A DNA stretch of 13,231 bases, taken from assembly GCA_003132905.1 (NCBI GenBank), contig PKZC01000216.1, positions 1 through 13,231 on the forward strand. The letters run 5' to 3'. The translations under genes and the position numbers were made by a program. Each line of letters begins with the position of its first letter. Positions within the stretch are counted from its first letter, which is position 1. The DNA is from Bryobacterales bacterium. Its GTDB lineage: Bacteria > Acidobacteriota > Terriglobia > Bryobacterales > Bryobacteraceae. A model generated the notes under the pieces. The model was not told where the DNA came from. It saw nothing but the letters and a program-made list of their open reading frames with translations, and did no database searches. Shown piece after piece: positions 1 to 6,808 of the stretch.

Positions 1-1291
1 ACCTGTGAGAAAAGCGGGTTAGCGGCGCGGGCAAAGCAGCCACCCGTTCGGAGAAGATGGTCCTGCGCGCGGCTTCGTCCGGCAGACGAGTCTCGAGCCA
101 TAGCTCTATACGTCCCGAGCGAACCAAAGCCGCGGGTAAACTGCTCACTTCCATCGCAGTCATCATGACGCAGATTCGCTCCGCGCTGACGCTTTCCAGA
201 CCATCCAGCATCGTCAAAAGATAGCGATAGATCCCGGCCTTGGCGTCGCCCTCAAAGAGCACGTCGGCGTCGTCGATGAAGATGATGGAGGGAGCATTCC
301 GCTTGGCTGCCTCAAAGATCTTCGATATTTCGCAATAGAAGTTGTTGCTTCCCGCTACGAGGGTTCCGTCGATCAAAAAGAACTTGCTCTTCAAGCGATG
401 AGCGAGCGCTCGGCCAATGGTGGTCTTTCCGGTTCCCGGTGGACCCGCCAGCAGGACGCCTCGCTTCGGCTTCAGCTGGAACTCAGCCGCCATACGATGG
501 TCTTCGAGCGGAAACGCAATCTTGGCTTCCAGCGCGCGAATCACATCGTCCACGCCCTTCAGGTCCTTCCAGTCGACAGCGGCTACTTCCTTAATCTGAA
601 CGTTGCTGTTCAGATTGTGCGAAACGAGGTAGTCGATGAACCGGTCTGTGTCGAGATCCGGGACGGTGCCCAAGCAAGAACAGGCAGTCTTGAGTTGGTG
701 GGCATTGAGCGACGGAGCAAACCGGTGAATGCGTTCATAGTCCAGCGAATCCGCTCCTATCGCAACGTAAGAACAGCAGATCGCTTCGTAATCCGCCGAA
801 GTAAACTCAGCGATTTCGAAAGCCTGCGCACGCCGGCTGATTGGTTCCGGCGCATCCTCCTCAACGGCAAAGACGAGCTTCTTGTTGCCGTCGGCTTGTT
901 CCATGACAGCGGTGATCGCCGCGTTTAATAGATTGGGGCGGGGATATCCGTAACCCTCGACGACGCTCGCGATGAGATGCATGTCGTCCAGAAAGACGAG
1001 GTCGTGCTCTGCGAGGCTGGCCTCCAGCAGGCGTATCCAAGCCTCTTCGATGGCGAAAGGCTCACGCGCCTCAAGCGCCAATATGAAGTCCCGCATTCCA
1101 AGGAACAGTCCTCCCAGGTCCGCTTGCACGCTCTTCAGAATCGTTGTTTTCCCTCGACCGACATCGCCTTGCAGTACGACGACGTTGCCGCACCCAATGG
1201 CAGACCTCAGACTTTCGGCCGCCGCCCGTTGCGCGGGCGTAAGAATGTGAATACGCACCGGCGCCACGGCCGGGCTTATGCATAGTTCCAT
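1..1291 (-). CDS. Tandem AAA+ ATPase (NSF/Cdc48-like), C-terminus cut by window edge
   Basis: The frame is open from the ATG at 1291 to the left edge (430 residues seen, no stop). A GGAAGAGG sequence lies just upstream of the ATG. Two AAA+ modules are visible. The first has a Walker A GDVGRGKT (42-49) and a Walker B ending LDD (Asp102-Asp103). The second begins with a VDWKDLKG linker like that of NSF/Cdc48 proteins, then a canonical Walker A GPPGTGKT (283-290), Walker B IIFIDDAD (336-343) and a RSGRIE segment matching the arginine-finger region. The usual sensor-1 Asn after strand 4 seems absent (TAM where ATN is usual). Such proteins use ATP to remodel or unfold protein partners in the cytoplasm. 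No protease or membrane domain is seen, so the substrate is unknown. It lies 212 bases downstream of the acylation operon on the same strand, with its own leader. An AAA ATPase is certain, the role is not. Confidence 0.9.
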   Translation of the reverse strand, partial: MELCISPAVAPVRIHILTPAQRAAAESLRSAIGCGNVVVLQGDVGRGKTTILKSVQADLGGLFLGMRDFILALEAREPFAIEEAWIRLLEASLAEHDLVFLDDMHLIASVVEGYGYPRPNLLNAAITAVMEQADGNKKLVFAVEEDAPEPISRRAQAFEIAEFTSADYEAICCSYVAIGADSLDYERIHRFAPSLNAHQLKTACSCLGTVPDLDTDRFIDYLVSHNLNSNVQIKEVAAVDWKDLKGVDDVIRALEAKIAFPLEDHRMAAEFQLKPKRGVLLAGPPGTGKTTIGRALAHRLKSKFFLIDGTLVAGSNNFYCEISKIFEAAKRNAPSIIFIDDADVLFEGDAKAGIYRYLLTMLDGLESVSAERICVMMTAMEVSSLPAALVRSGRIELWLETRLPDEAARRTIFSERVAALPAPLTRFSHR

Positions 1292-1330
1292 AAACCTCTT
1301 CCGACTTTCTAAGAATTGTTAGGGGTTAGG

Positions 1331-1414
1331 CTACGAGCGGTGACGGAGGGTGCAATGGAGGCTTTCCCGCAGCGCGCTGATATTCAAACGGTTCGTAAGT
1401 TCGTGGATTCGCAA
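1331..1414 (-). CDS. Possible 27-aa leader peptide upstream of the AAA+ gene
   Basis: A TTG codon at 1414-1412 follows AAAGGAGG (1427-1420) at a 5-base spacing, an almost perfect complement to the 3' end of 16S rRNA and stronger than the site of any annotated gene in the window. The frame runs 27 codons to a TAG at 1331-1333. The peptide begins MRIHELTNRLNIS and is basic, polar and without a membrane segment. The stop is 39 bases before the ATG of the AAA+ gene, so the two would be co-transcribed. The ribosome binding site lies in one arm of an inverted repeat whose other arm is inside this ORF. I do not recognise the peptide. It may be a translated leader, a small protein, or a chance frame behind a chance purine-rich run. 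Confidence 0.35.
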   Translation of the reverse strand: MRIHELTNRLNISALRESLHCTLRHRS

Positions 1415-1424
1415 GAAAGCCTCC
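1357..1424 (-). promoter_or_regulatory. Perfect 10-bp inverted repeat, possible leader RNA structure
   Basis: GGAGGCTTTC at 1357-1366 is the exact inverse complement of GAAAGCCTCC at 1415-1424, with 48 bases between. Inside the loop are a 10-base palindrome (CAGCGCGCTG, 1370-1379) and a short direct repeat GTTCGTaaGTTCGT (1391-1404). On the minus strand, the sense of both flanking genes, the 5' arm covers the ribosome binding site of the possible leader ORF and the 3' arm falls on its codons 17-20. Pairing would hide that site. There is no U-run after either arm, so it does not look like an intrinsic terminator. The pairing is seen; a regulatory role is inference. Confidence 0.45.
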
Positions 1425-1503
1425 TTTCGTTTGGGCTGGATACTGCTCTGACAAATTACCACGATTTATGTGGCGATTCCAGAAGTTTTTGATTAAGCGC
1501 CGA

Positions 1504-2433
1504 TTAAACTCTGGCCAGTAGCGCGCCCCAATGAAATCCGGCCCCGAACGCAGCGAAGCAAATGATATCGCCCGAGCGCGGTCCCGGATCGTGCCACCAT
1601 TCGGCGGCTGCGATCAGCATCGAGGCGGAAGATGTATTGCCGTACCGCCGGATATTGGAGTAAAAGCTTGAGGCGTTGACGTCGAGAGCGCGAGCGACGC
1701 GATCCATTAAATTTTGATTGGCTTGGTGCATCAGGAAAACTTTGACCGCCGATGCGGCGCTGCCGTTTCGTTTCAGCAGTTCGCCGATGGCCGCAGGTAT
1801 CTTGCGTGAGGCCTGCATAATAACGGAGCGGCCGTTCATTTCGAGTGGCGCCTCGAATTCCAGCCGCAGGTCCTCTGCGAAAGCGCCATCGGAATGCAGC
1901 ACTGAATCGACGATCTGGACGGAGCCGTTTCCGGGTCCGATCAAGCATGCACCCGCTCCGTCGCCAAAAAGCGGCGCGATACCGCGCTCCAAAGGATGGT
2001 CCGAAACAATCGCCGACATCTTCTCGGACGCGATGACAAGAATATTCCCATGAATGGCTGACAGCGGCGAAGCCAGCGCCATGCCCACCAGGCTGCCCGC
2101 ACTGGCAATGGGCACGTCCAAGGCCGGAATGCCATCGACGCCCAAACTATGCGCGACGGTGGATGCGGGTCCCGGAAAGCGGCGCTCCGACGATCCCGAC
2201 GACACCAGAATCATTCCAATATCGCTGGCCTTGACCGCCGAGCGCGCCAAACACTGCTTAGCCGCTGCGACCCCCATGCTTGCGACCGATTCTTCAGGCG
2301 CCGCATAACGCCGCTCTTCGATTCCCGAAACATCCAGGATCCAGCCCGCCTCGCAATCCAAGGACGAGGCGAGTTCAGCGTTGCTGACGACGCGCGACGG
2401 CAGGTAGGCTCCGAAGCCCAGGATCGTCGCCAC
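1504..2433 (-). CDS. KAS III (FabH)-like acyltransferase with Ser in place of the catalytic Cys
   Basis: This 309-residue protein has the thiolase-fold architecture and length of beta-ketoacyl-ACP synthase III. It starts GFGAYLPSRVVSN as FabH-type proteins do and ends with the glycine-rich FGAGFHWGALL segment. The triad positions can be aligned: His236 in MHQANQ and Asn266 in YGNTSSAS are kept, but the nucleophile position in DVPIASAGS is Ser111 (codon AGT) where FabH has Cys (AACAGF). Ordinary FabH condenses acetyl-CoA with malonyl-ACP. Ser-type relatives such as DpsC of daunorubicin biosynthesis load an acyl group from CoA onto a carrier protein. The start is GTG with AGGA 8 bases upstream. 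It lies 3 bases after the carrier protein gene and is the last gene of the operon, so the neighbouring carrier is the likely partner (inference). No fab genes are nearby, which argues against housekeeping lipid synthesis. Confidence 0.88.
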   Translation of the reverse strand: MATILGFGAYLPSRVVSNAELASSLDCEAGWILDVSGIEERRYAAPEESVASMGVAAAKQCLARSAVKASDIGMILVSSGSSERRFPGPASTVAHSLGVDGIPALDVPIASAGSLVGMALASPLSAIHGNILVIASEKMSAIVSDHPLERGIAPLFGDGAGACLIGPGNGSVQIVDSVLHSDGAFAEDLRLEFEAPLEMNGRSVIMQASRKIPAAIGELLKRNGSAASAVKVFLMHQANQNLMDRVARALDVNASSFYSNIRRYGNTSSASMLIAAAEWWHDPGPRSGDIICFAAFGAGFHWGALLARV

Positions 2434-2436
2434 GAG

Positions 2437-2670
2437 TTACATCCTACTCTCGATATAGCTTTGAATCAGAGCGATGGATTCGAATTTACGCGGATTCAAA
2501 TCGGAATCCGGGATCTTGATCCCGAACTCGCGCTCCAGGTCGCTCACCAGGTCGGGCAGTGCAAACGAATCCAAGAACCCGGAATCGAACAGCGACTCAT
2601 CCGGATCGGGAAGCGTGGAGTTGTTGGAAACCTTCCGCACGATGCCCATGATGCGTTCTCTATTGTCCAT
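2437..2670 (-). CDS. Acyl carrier protein, DltC-like
   Basis: This 77-residue acidic, helical protein is the size of a stand-alone carrier protein. The attachment motif is LDSFALPDLV, with Ser35 as the expected site of the 4'-phosphopantetheine arm. DSF instead of the usual DSL, and the later stretch LEREFGIKIP, resemble DltC and other non-fatty-acid carriers. It acts in the cytoplasm and would hold the acyl group as a thioester for delivery to the MBOAT protein. The gene starts with ATG 2 bases after the stop of the upstream SGNH gene and ends 3 bases before the KAS III-like gene, so all are surely one transcript. No clear ribosome binding site precedes it, consistent with translational coupling. 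Its linkage to the MBOAT is inferred from gene order. Confidence 0.9.
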   Translation of the reverse strand: MDNRERIMGIVRKVSNNSTLPDPDESLFDSGFLDSFALPDLVSDLEREFGIKIPDSDLNPRKFESIALIQSYIESRM

Positions 2671-2672
2671 TT

Positions 2673-3968
2673 TTATTGACTATGACTTCCCTCGGCGCGG
2701 ATGGTGAGAAACCGGTTGTACTGTGCCATGAGTTCGTCGAAGAGCATGCCGCCGGCCGTTCGATATCCGGCCCCCGTGAGGTGCGTGTAATCGCCCTGTC
2801 CCAGGCCAGCCTGCAACCATTGACGCACAGATCCCGGGCCTCCCATAGCGGCCCGCCAATCCCAAAATGCGCAGCCGTTGGCTTGAGCAGCCTCGCGCTG
2901 GATCTCGATCACCTGATCCAGATGCGGGAACGGAACGCGGCGTCCGTGCGCGCGATATTCGCAATCCGGCGGCCCGATCAGAAGGATGCTGGCGACGGGA
3001 ACGGCGGCGCGTAGTCGTCGAATGATTTCGGTCAATGCCGCGCGATATTCTTCGGCTGTCCAGGAACGGTTGAGCGCTTCGTTAGTACCGTACGCAAGAA
3101 CGATCAGGGCTGGATCGCGGCTGGTAAGCTCCGGCTGCAGAATTGCCGAATTCCAATCGAGCATCAGGTTGGCCTGAGCGCCATTGATGCCAAGGGTCTC
3201 ATAGGTGACGCCGGCATGATTTTGCGCCACCCAACCAAACAGGCGAACCGGCGCGGCGCTGAGCGTGCGCAGCATGTACTGATGCGGTCCGGCCGACGCA
3301 GCGTAGTTATAAACACCCGGCCCTTCTTCGCCATCGGTGTCGATAGTTTGGGTTGGCGCGCCATCCACCGAAAATTCCATTTGACCGCCACCGGGCTGCC
3401 GCAAGTAATGCAACTCGAGTTGCTCGCACTCCACGCTGAGCGTGACCGTTTCGCCCGCCGATTGCGCCGTCAGGCTGATTCCACCCATGCCATCGATGCC
3501 ATCGCCTTTGCGCGTCACGATTCCACTGGTGTACCAGCCGCGCGAATTGCTGCCCCGGCTGTCGAAACGGCGGTAGCCAAGAAAAGGATGCCCGGGTAGC
3601 GTGTATCCAGGGCCGCCCGCGCCAAATTTGGCTTGAAAATACTGGCGCATCTGATTGGCCCAATCGTCCGACGCGGTGTGCGAATCACCGTACTGCAAAA
3701 TGTGCAGCGACATGTTTTCCGGTGGATGCGAGAGCTGCTCGAAGAACGGCACCAGAGCTCCGCCGCCTTCGAGTACGCCGACGGGCTGGGAGGTTCGTTC
3801 GCTGATAGCACGCAGAGCCACGCTTCGAACCAGGGGCGAGACATAAACCACGGGTACCCGAACATGTCGTTTGTGCGCTGTCTTTTTGGTTTTCTTAGCA
3901 CTGGTGGTCACCGCAGAAGCGGGCACGGCGGCGAGTAGCGCCATCAGAATCAAAACAAGCTTGGCCAT
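2673..3968 (-). CDS. Exported SGNH hydrolase-like protein, second paralogue
   Basis: This protein has 431 residues from the ATG at 3968, whose A is the last base of the upstream TGA (TGATG overlap); a TTG one codon earlier is possible. A signal peptide with a cleavage-like VPASA (about residues 15-19) is followed by a Lys/Arg-rich stretch (25-38). SGNH blocks are visible: GDSHTASD (Ser96), GINGAQ around 260-265, YGTNE (Asn296) and DYTHLT (Asp393, His396), so the Ser/Asp/His triad seems intact. Between blocks I and II there is a long insert carrying LRQPGGG and PVRLFGW, shared with the next upstream gene. SGNH proteins beside MBOATs (DltD, AlgX/AlgJ, PatB) act in the periplasm as partner transferases or esterases in polymer O-acylation. 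That role is proposed here; the substrate is unknown. Confidence 0.87.
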   Translation of the reverse strand: MAKLVLILMALLAAVPASAVTTSAKKTKKTAHKRHVRVPVVYVSPLVRSVALRAISERTSQPVGVLEGGGALVPFFEQLSHPPENMSLHILQYGDSHTASDDWANQMRQYFQAKFGAGGPGYTLPGHPFLGYRRFDSRGSNSRGWYTSGIVTRKGDGIDGMGGISLTAQSAGETVTLSVECEQLELHYLRQPGGGQMEFSVDGAPTQTIDTDGEEGPGVYNYAASAGPHQYMLRTLSAAPVRLFGWVAQNHAGVTYETLGINGAQANLMLDWNSAILQPELTSRDPALIVLAYGTNEALNRSWTAEEYRAALTEIIRRLRAAVPVASILLIGPPDCEYRAHGRRVPFPHLDQVIEIQREAAQANGCAFWDWRAAMGGPGSVRQWLQAGLGQGDYTHLTGAGYRTAGGMLFDELMAQYNRFLTIRAEGSHSQ

Positions 3969-5299
3969 CAATGCGCTCTCCGCTGCTCGCGCGCTTTGAA
4001 TTGCCGGTAGCCCGATTCGAGCGCCTGATCCAGCAGCACGCCTACTTTTCGCGCACCCGCCGGCAAGGGATGGGTGAAATCGGCGCTTACCAGTCTGGGT
4101 GTGCTGTCATACCAGCGCGCCATCGTACCCGCGCCGCCCATGGCTTGAAAAGTGTTGAAGAACGCGCAGCCCATCTCCGCGGCCATTTGACGCTGGATTT
4201 CCACCAGACGGGGGAGTGTGGGAACTGTGGTGATGCGGGAATCGGAATCGCGCTGCCCGCGATCCATGGGACTCATGATCAGAACGGATGCCCTTGGGAC
4301 GGCCGCCTGGACGGACTCGATCACGCGGCGCAACTCGCCGGGATAGGAGCGCTCGATGTAGTCGGCATAAATGCTCTCGTTCGTGCCGTAATTGATTACC
4401 ACCAGATCCGGATGCTGGTGTTGCAACTCTTCGGTCCACTGCGGCTTGTCGAAATAGCGGACCACCGTTTGCACTTGTCCGCCGTTCAGCCCAAGACTAT
4501 TGTAGACGACGCCCGGCGTGTTCCTCTCGAAACTGACGCCGAAGAGACGGACGGGTCCGCGTTCCACCGATAAGTGGATTTCGCGCGCGCTTGCGTTTAG
4601 CGGAAAGGTTTGGTAGCTGGGCTCTTGGACGGGCCCTTCGGTATTCACGTCGCCCAGCTTTTGTCCGGAAGCCTCCGCGCTCAGCACGCCCCCGCCCGGC
4701 TGGCGCAGGAAATGAATCTCCATCTCGGAGTGATCTTCGGCCAGGGTGAGATTGGACGATGCGCCAGTGTCGCCCTCGAAGCTTACGCCACCCAGGCCAT
4801 GGAAGCCATCCCGAGCGCGGACTTGGGTGGCGGCATTGATGCGCCAGCCCTTCCCTTCCAGTTCAACGCCCCGGTGACCGTACCAGGCCCAGGGCTTCGC
4901 AATCAGGACGAAGCCATGGCCGGCATCGCCGAAGTGTTGCTGCAGGAGCGAACGCACGTCGGCCGTGATGGAATCGGCTGTGACTGGCGAATCGCCGTAG
5001 TGAAGTACGCGGGTGATCGCGCCCGGCGCGCCTAACTCGGTGCGCCATAGAGCCAGGTAAAAGGCTCGCAAGGCGTCGTGCTGATCGATCAGATTGGGCT
5101 CGATAATCGGACGTTTCGAAGCCGTCGCGGGCATTTTCACGATTGGGATCGGTGTCACCGGTTCGACGTTCGGGATATCGCGCGGACGAAAATCGAGGAC
5201 TTCGGAAAGAGTAAAAGGCCGGGCCAGTTTCGCGAATTCGAGCAGCAACAACAGCGCGCCCAAAGTTGCAATGGCCATCGATGTCTTCTTGGGCAGCAT
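3968..5299 (-). CDS. Membrane-anchored SGNH hydrolase-like protein, first paralogue
   Basis: This protein has 443 residues from the ATG at 5299, two bases after the stop of the MBOAT gene; a TTG at 5305 would give a 4-base overlap and two more residues. A hydrophobic stretch (about 8-24) after a Lys pair, without an obvious cleavage site, looks like a membrane anchor. SGNH blocks: HYGDSPVTAD (Ser104), GLNGGQ (about 270-275), NYGTNES (Asn307), and DFTH (Asp407, His410). It shares LRQPGGG, PVRLFG and a (V/T)YxxLGxNG segment with the next gene, so the two arose by tandem duplication. The block I residue after GDS is Pro here and His in the paralogue, which hints at different substrates or steps. 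It probably works at the outer face of the inner membrane with the MBOAT. Family is clear, reaction is inferred. Confidence 0.87.
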   Translation of the reverse strand: MLPKKTSMAIATLGALLLLLEFAKLARPFTLSEVLDFRPRDIPNVEPVTPIPIVKMPATASKRPIIEPNLIDQHDALRAFYLALWRTELGAPGAITRVLHYGDSPVTADSITADVRSLLQQHFGDAGHGFVLIAKPWAWYGHRGVELEGKGWRINAATQVRARDGFHGLGGVSFEGDTGASSNLTLAEDHSEMEIHFLRQPGGGVLSAEASGQKLGDVNTEGPVQEPSYQTFPLNASAREIHLSVERGPVRLFGVSFERNTPGVVYNSLGLNGGQVQTVVRYFDKPQWTEELQHQHPDLVVINYGTNESIYADYIERSYPGELRRVIESVQAAVPRASVLIMSPMDRGQRDSDSRITTVPTLPRLVEIQRQMAAEMGCAFFNTFQAMGGAGTMARWYDSTPRLVSADFTHPLPAGARKVGVLLDQALESGYRQFKAREQRRAH

Positions 5300-5301
5300 G
5301 A

Positions 5302-6663
5302 TCAAAACCGCGAATAGATGAACGGGGCGGAGCCCGATCCGGCGACGTATCGAATGGCCACGGCTAGCGCGGCGATGGCTGCTGCCTGCGCGTAATAAGG
5401 GAATTGGCAGTAAAGTTGGAGGCCGCTGTCATACCAGCGCTGCGGAACAAAGTGCGCAAGGGCTGCGATGAGCAGCACCGCCGCGAACGCTGGAGTTATG
5501 TTCGCAAAGGAGATGGTGCCCGAAGAGATTTGATACAGAATATCCCGCGCCGTGGAGAGGCTGGAAGCGCGAAAGAAGACCCAACCGATGAGCACGAAGT
5601 GGAAGGTGGCTAAGCCGCACAGAACCCGCGCCCCGGTAGTAAACGTCAATTTCGGATTGCCGTGCAAAGCTCGCCACCAGCGGTGCGCCGCCAAGCCGAC
5701 GCCATGCCAGGCGCCCCAAACAAGAAACGTCCAGCCCACACCGTGCCAGAGCCCGCCGATCACCATGGTAATCACGAGGTTCAGGTAGGCGAAGATTTTC
5801 CAGCGGGAGCGCAGGCCGGGCAGCGAGAAGTAGAGGTAATCGCGCAGCCAGTTCGAAAAAGAGATGTGCCAGCGCCGCCAAAAATCCGAAATGTTCTGAG
5901 CAGCATAAGGGCGATTGAAATTGCGCGGGAGCGTAATGCCGAGCAGGAGGGCAGAGCCGATCGCAATGTCGCTGTAGCCGGAGAAATCGTAGTACAGCTG
6001 CAGCGCGTAACCATAAACGCCGGCAAGCACTTCGGCGCCAGAGTAAAGTTTCGGCAGATCGAAAACGCGATTCACCAGGGTCTCAGCTAAGAAATCGGCG
6101 ATGAGCAGCTTTTTCACCAGTCCCATTCCGATCAGAAACAGCGCCCTGCCGCCGTCTTGCGGGGTGAGCATTTCGCGCTTGGACCACTGCGGCAACAACG
6201 TCGAGAGCCGTGTGATGGGGCCTGCGACGGTAGTGGGAAAGAAGCTCGCGGAGGCGAGATACGCCAGATAGCTTTGAGCCGGTTTGGCGTCGCGGCGATA
6301 AATATCGATGGTGTAGGTGAGCGACTGGAATCCGTAGAAAGAAAGCGCCAGGGGCAGCACCCACGGCAGGGCGGGCAGATGCTTCACCGAAGCCATGAGC
6401 CCGACGTTGAGCGCGATGCTCAGAGTCACCAAGAAACGGCGCAATCCGGGCCGGTCTGAACGGTGAAGCGCGTGACCGATCAGAAAATCGCACGTGGAGG
6501 CCACGGGGATGATGGCAAGATAGATGAGATCCCAGCGGGCATAGAAGAAGTAATTCGCAAACAGAATGACAGCCAACGCCCCCAGCCGATATCGCGCGGC
6601 TAGCCAGTAAGCGAAGAAAACGGCCACGAGAAAACTGAAATAGGCCGCTGTAGTCAACAACAT
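5302..6663 (-). CDS. MBOAT-family membrane O-acyltransferase (AlgI/DltB-like)
   Basis: This polytopic membrane protein has 453 residues. The ATG at 6663 is chosen because AlgI-type proteins begin with a hydrophobic MLxxxxxxFSFL-like helix; an ATG at 6705 would add 14 residues. Family motifs are plain: YYDFSGYSDIAIG, RNFNRPY, ISDFWRRWHISFSNWLRDY, and GGLWHGVGWTF with the catalytic His at about 307, followed by GAWHG. These proteins form a channel through the inner membrane and pass an acyl group from a cytoplasmic donor to an acceptor or partner outside. It is the first gene of the operon with two SGNH proteins, a carrier protein and a KAS III-like enzyme. The set resembles DltB-DltD-DltC, so a carrier-bound donor is likely. 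AlgI itself works without a carrier gene, which makes the DltB comparison better here. Confidence 0.93.
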   Translation of the reverse strand: MLLTTAAYFSFLVAVFFAYWLAARYRLGALAVILFANYFFYARWDLIYLAIIPVASTCDFLIGHALHRSDRPGLRRFLVTLSIALNVGLMASVKHLPALPWVLPLALSFYGFQSLTYTIDIYRRDAKPAQSYLAYLASASFFPTTVAGPITRLSTLLPQWSKREMLTPQDGGRALFLIGMGLVKKLLIADFLAETLVNRVFDLPKLYSGAEVLAGVYGYALQLYYDFSGYSDIAIGSALLLGITLPRNFNRPYAAQNISDFWRRWHISFSNWLRDYLYFSLPGLRSRWKIFAYLNLVITMVIGGLWHGVGWTFLVWGAWHGVGLAAHRWWRALHGNPKLTFTTGARVLCGLATFHFVLIGWVFFRASSLSTARDILYQISSGTISFANITPAFAAVLLIAALAHFVPQRWYDSGLQLYCQFPYYAQAAAIAALAVAIRYVAGSGSAPFIYSRF

Positions 6664-6677
6664 AGACGGATGCCCCA

Positions 6678-6683
6678 AGTATA
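6678..6683 (-). promoter_or_regulatory. Possible -10 element for the MBOAT operon
   Basis: On the minus strand TATACT lies 14 bases before the ATG at 6663, a five-of-six match to the sigma-70 -10 consensus. No good -35 hexamer is at the usual distance. If used, it would give a very short leader and would exclude the earlier ATG at 6705 as the start. Weak evidence from sequence alone. Confidence 0.25.
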
Positions 6684-6722
6684 GCTGGGCAAGAGGGCAG
6701 GGCATCCGACCCTTGAGTCCGC

Positions 6723-6751
6723 AAGATTCATCACATCGAAAAGATTCATCA
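6723..6751. repeat. 11-bp direct repeat in the divergent intergenic region
   Basis: AAGATTCATCA occurs at 6723-6733 and again at 6741-6751, 18 bases start to start. It sits in the only non-coding stretch (6664-6808) between the MBOAT operon and the divergent secreted-protein gene. Two same-orientation copies close to two helical turns apart are compatible with a regulator binding site, but could be chance duplication. Confidence 0.4.
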
Positions 6752-6808
6752 GAGGGAAATGTAATCCTTAGCCCTCTATCGGCATCCTACTGGCAAGGAG
6801 ACTGTGTC

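Larger units (their letters stand above)
1292..1503. other. Intergenic leader between the acylation operon and the AAA+ gene
   Basis: These 212 bases separate two same-strand genes. They contain the possible leader ORF and the inverted repeat listed separately. No intrinsic terminator with a U-run follows the KAS III-like stop, so read-through from the operon into the AAA+ gene is possible. I see no convincing sigma-70 promoter; a TTGTCA (minus strand, near 1455) has no matching -10 at the right distance. Confidence 0.5.

Noticed and set aside
398..928. Long plus-strand ORFs across 398-1285
   Set aside because: They lie opposite the AAA+ gene, whose Walker motifs and open frame are unmistakable; the plus-strand products are Arg-rich and resemble no family.
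1357..1424. Inverted repeat as an intrinsic terminator of the acylation operon
   Set aside because: The loop is 48 bases and no run of U follows the 3' arm on the minus strand.
1504..2433. Housekeeping FabH of fatty acid synthesis
   Set aside because: The nucleophile Cys is Ser, and the neighbours are MBOAT, SGNH and a DltC-like carrier, with no fabD, fabG, fabF or plsX.
2437..6663. A true dlt operon for D-alanine
   Set aside because: There is no DltA-like adenylation gene, there are two SGNH proteins in place of one DltD, and a KAS III-like gene is present; only the logic is shared.
6664..6705. Earlier ATG at 6705 for the MBOAT protein
   Set aside because: AlgI-type proteins start directly at the first hydrophobic helix, which matches the ATG at 6663; the extra 14 residues look unrelated, though the site cannot be fully excluded.
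6713..6808. Earlier TTG start for the small secreted protein at 6713
   Set aside because: It would put 32 polar residues before the signal peptide and ignore the AAGGAG site placed correctly for the TTG at 6809.
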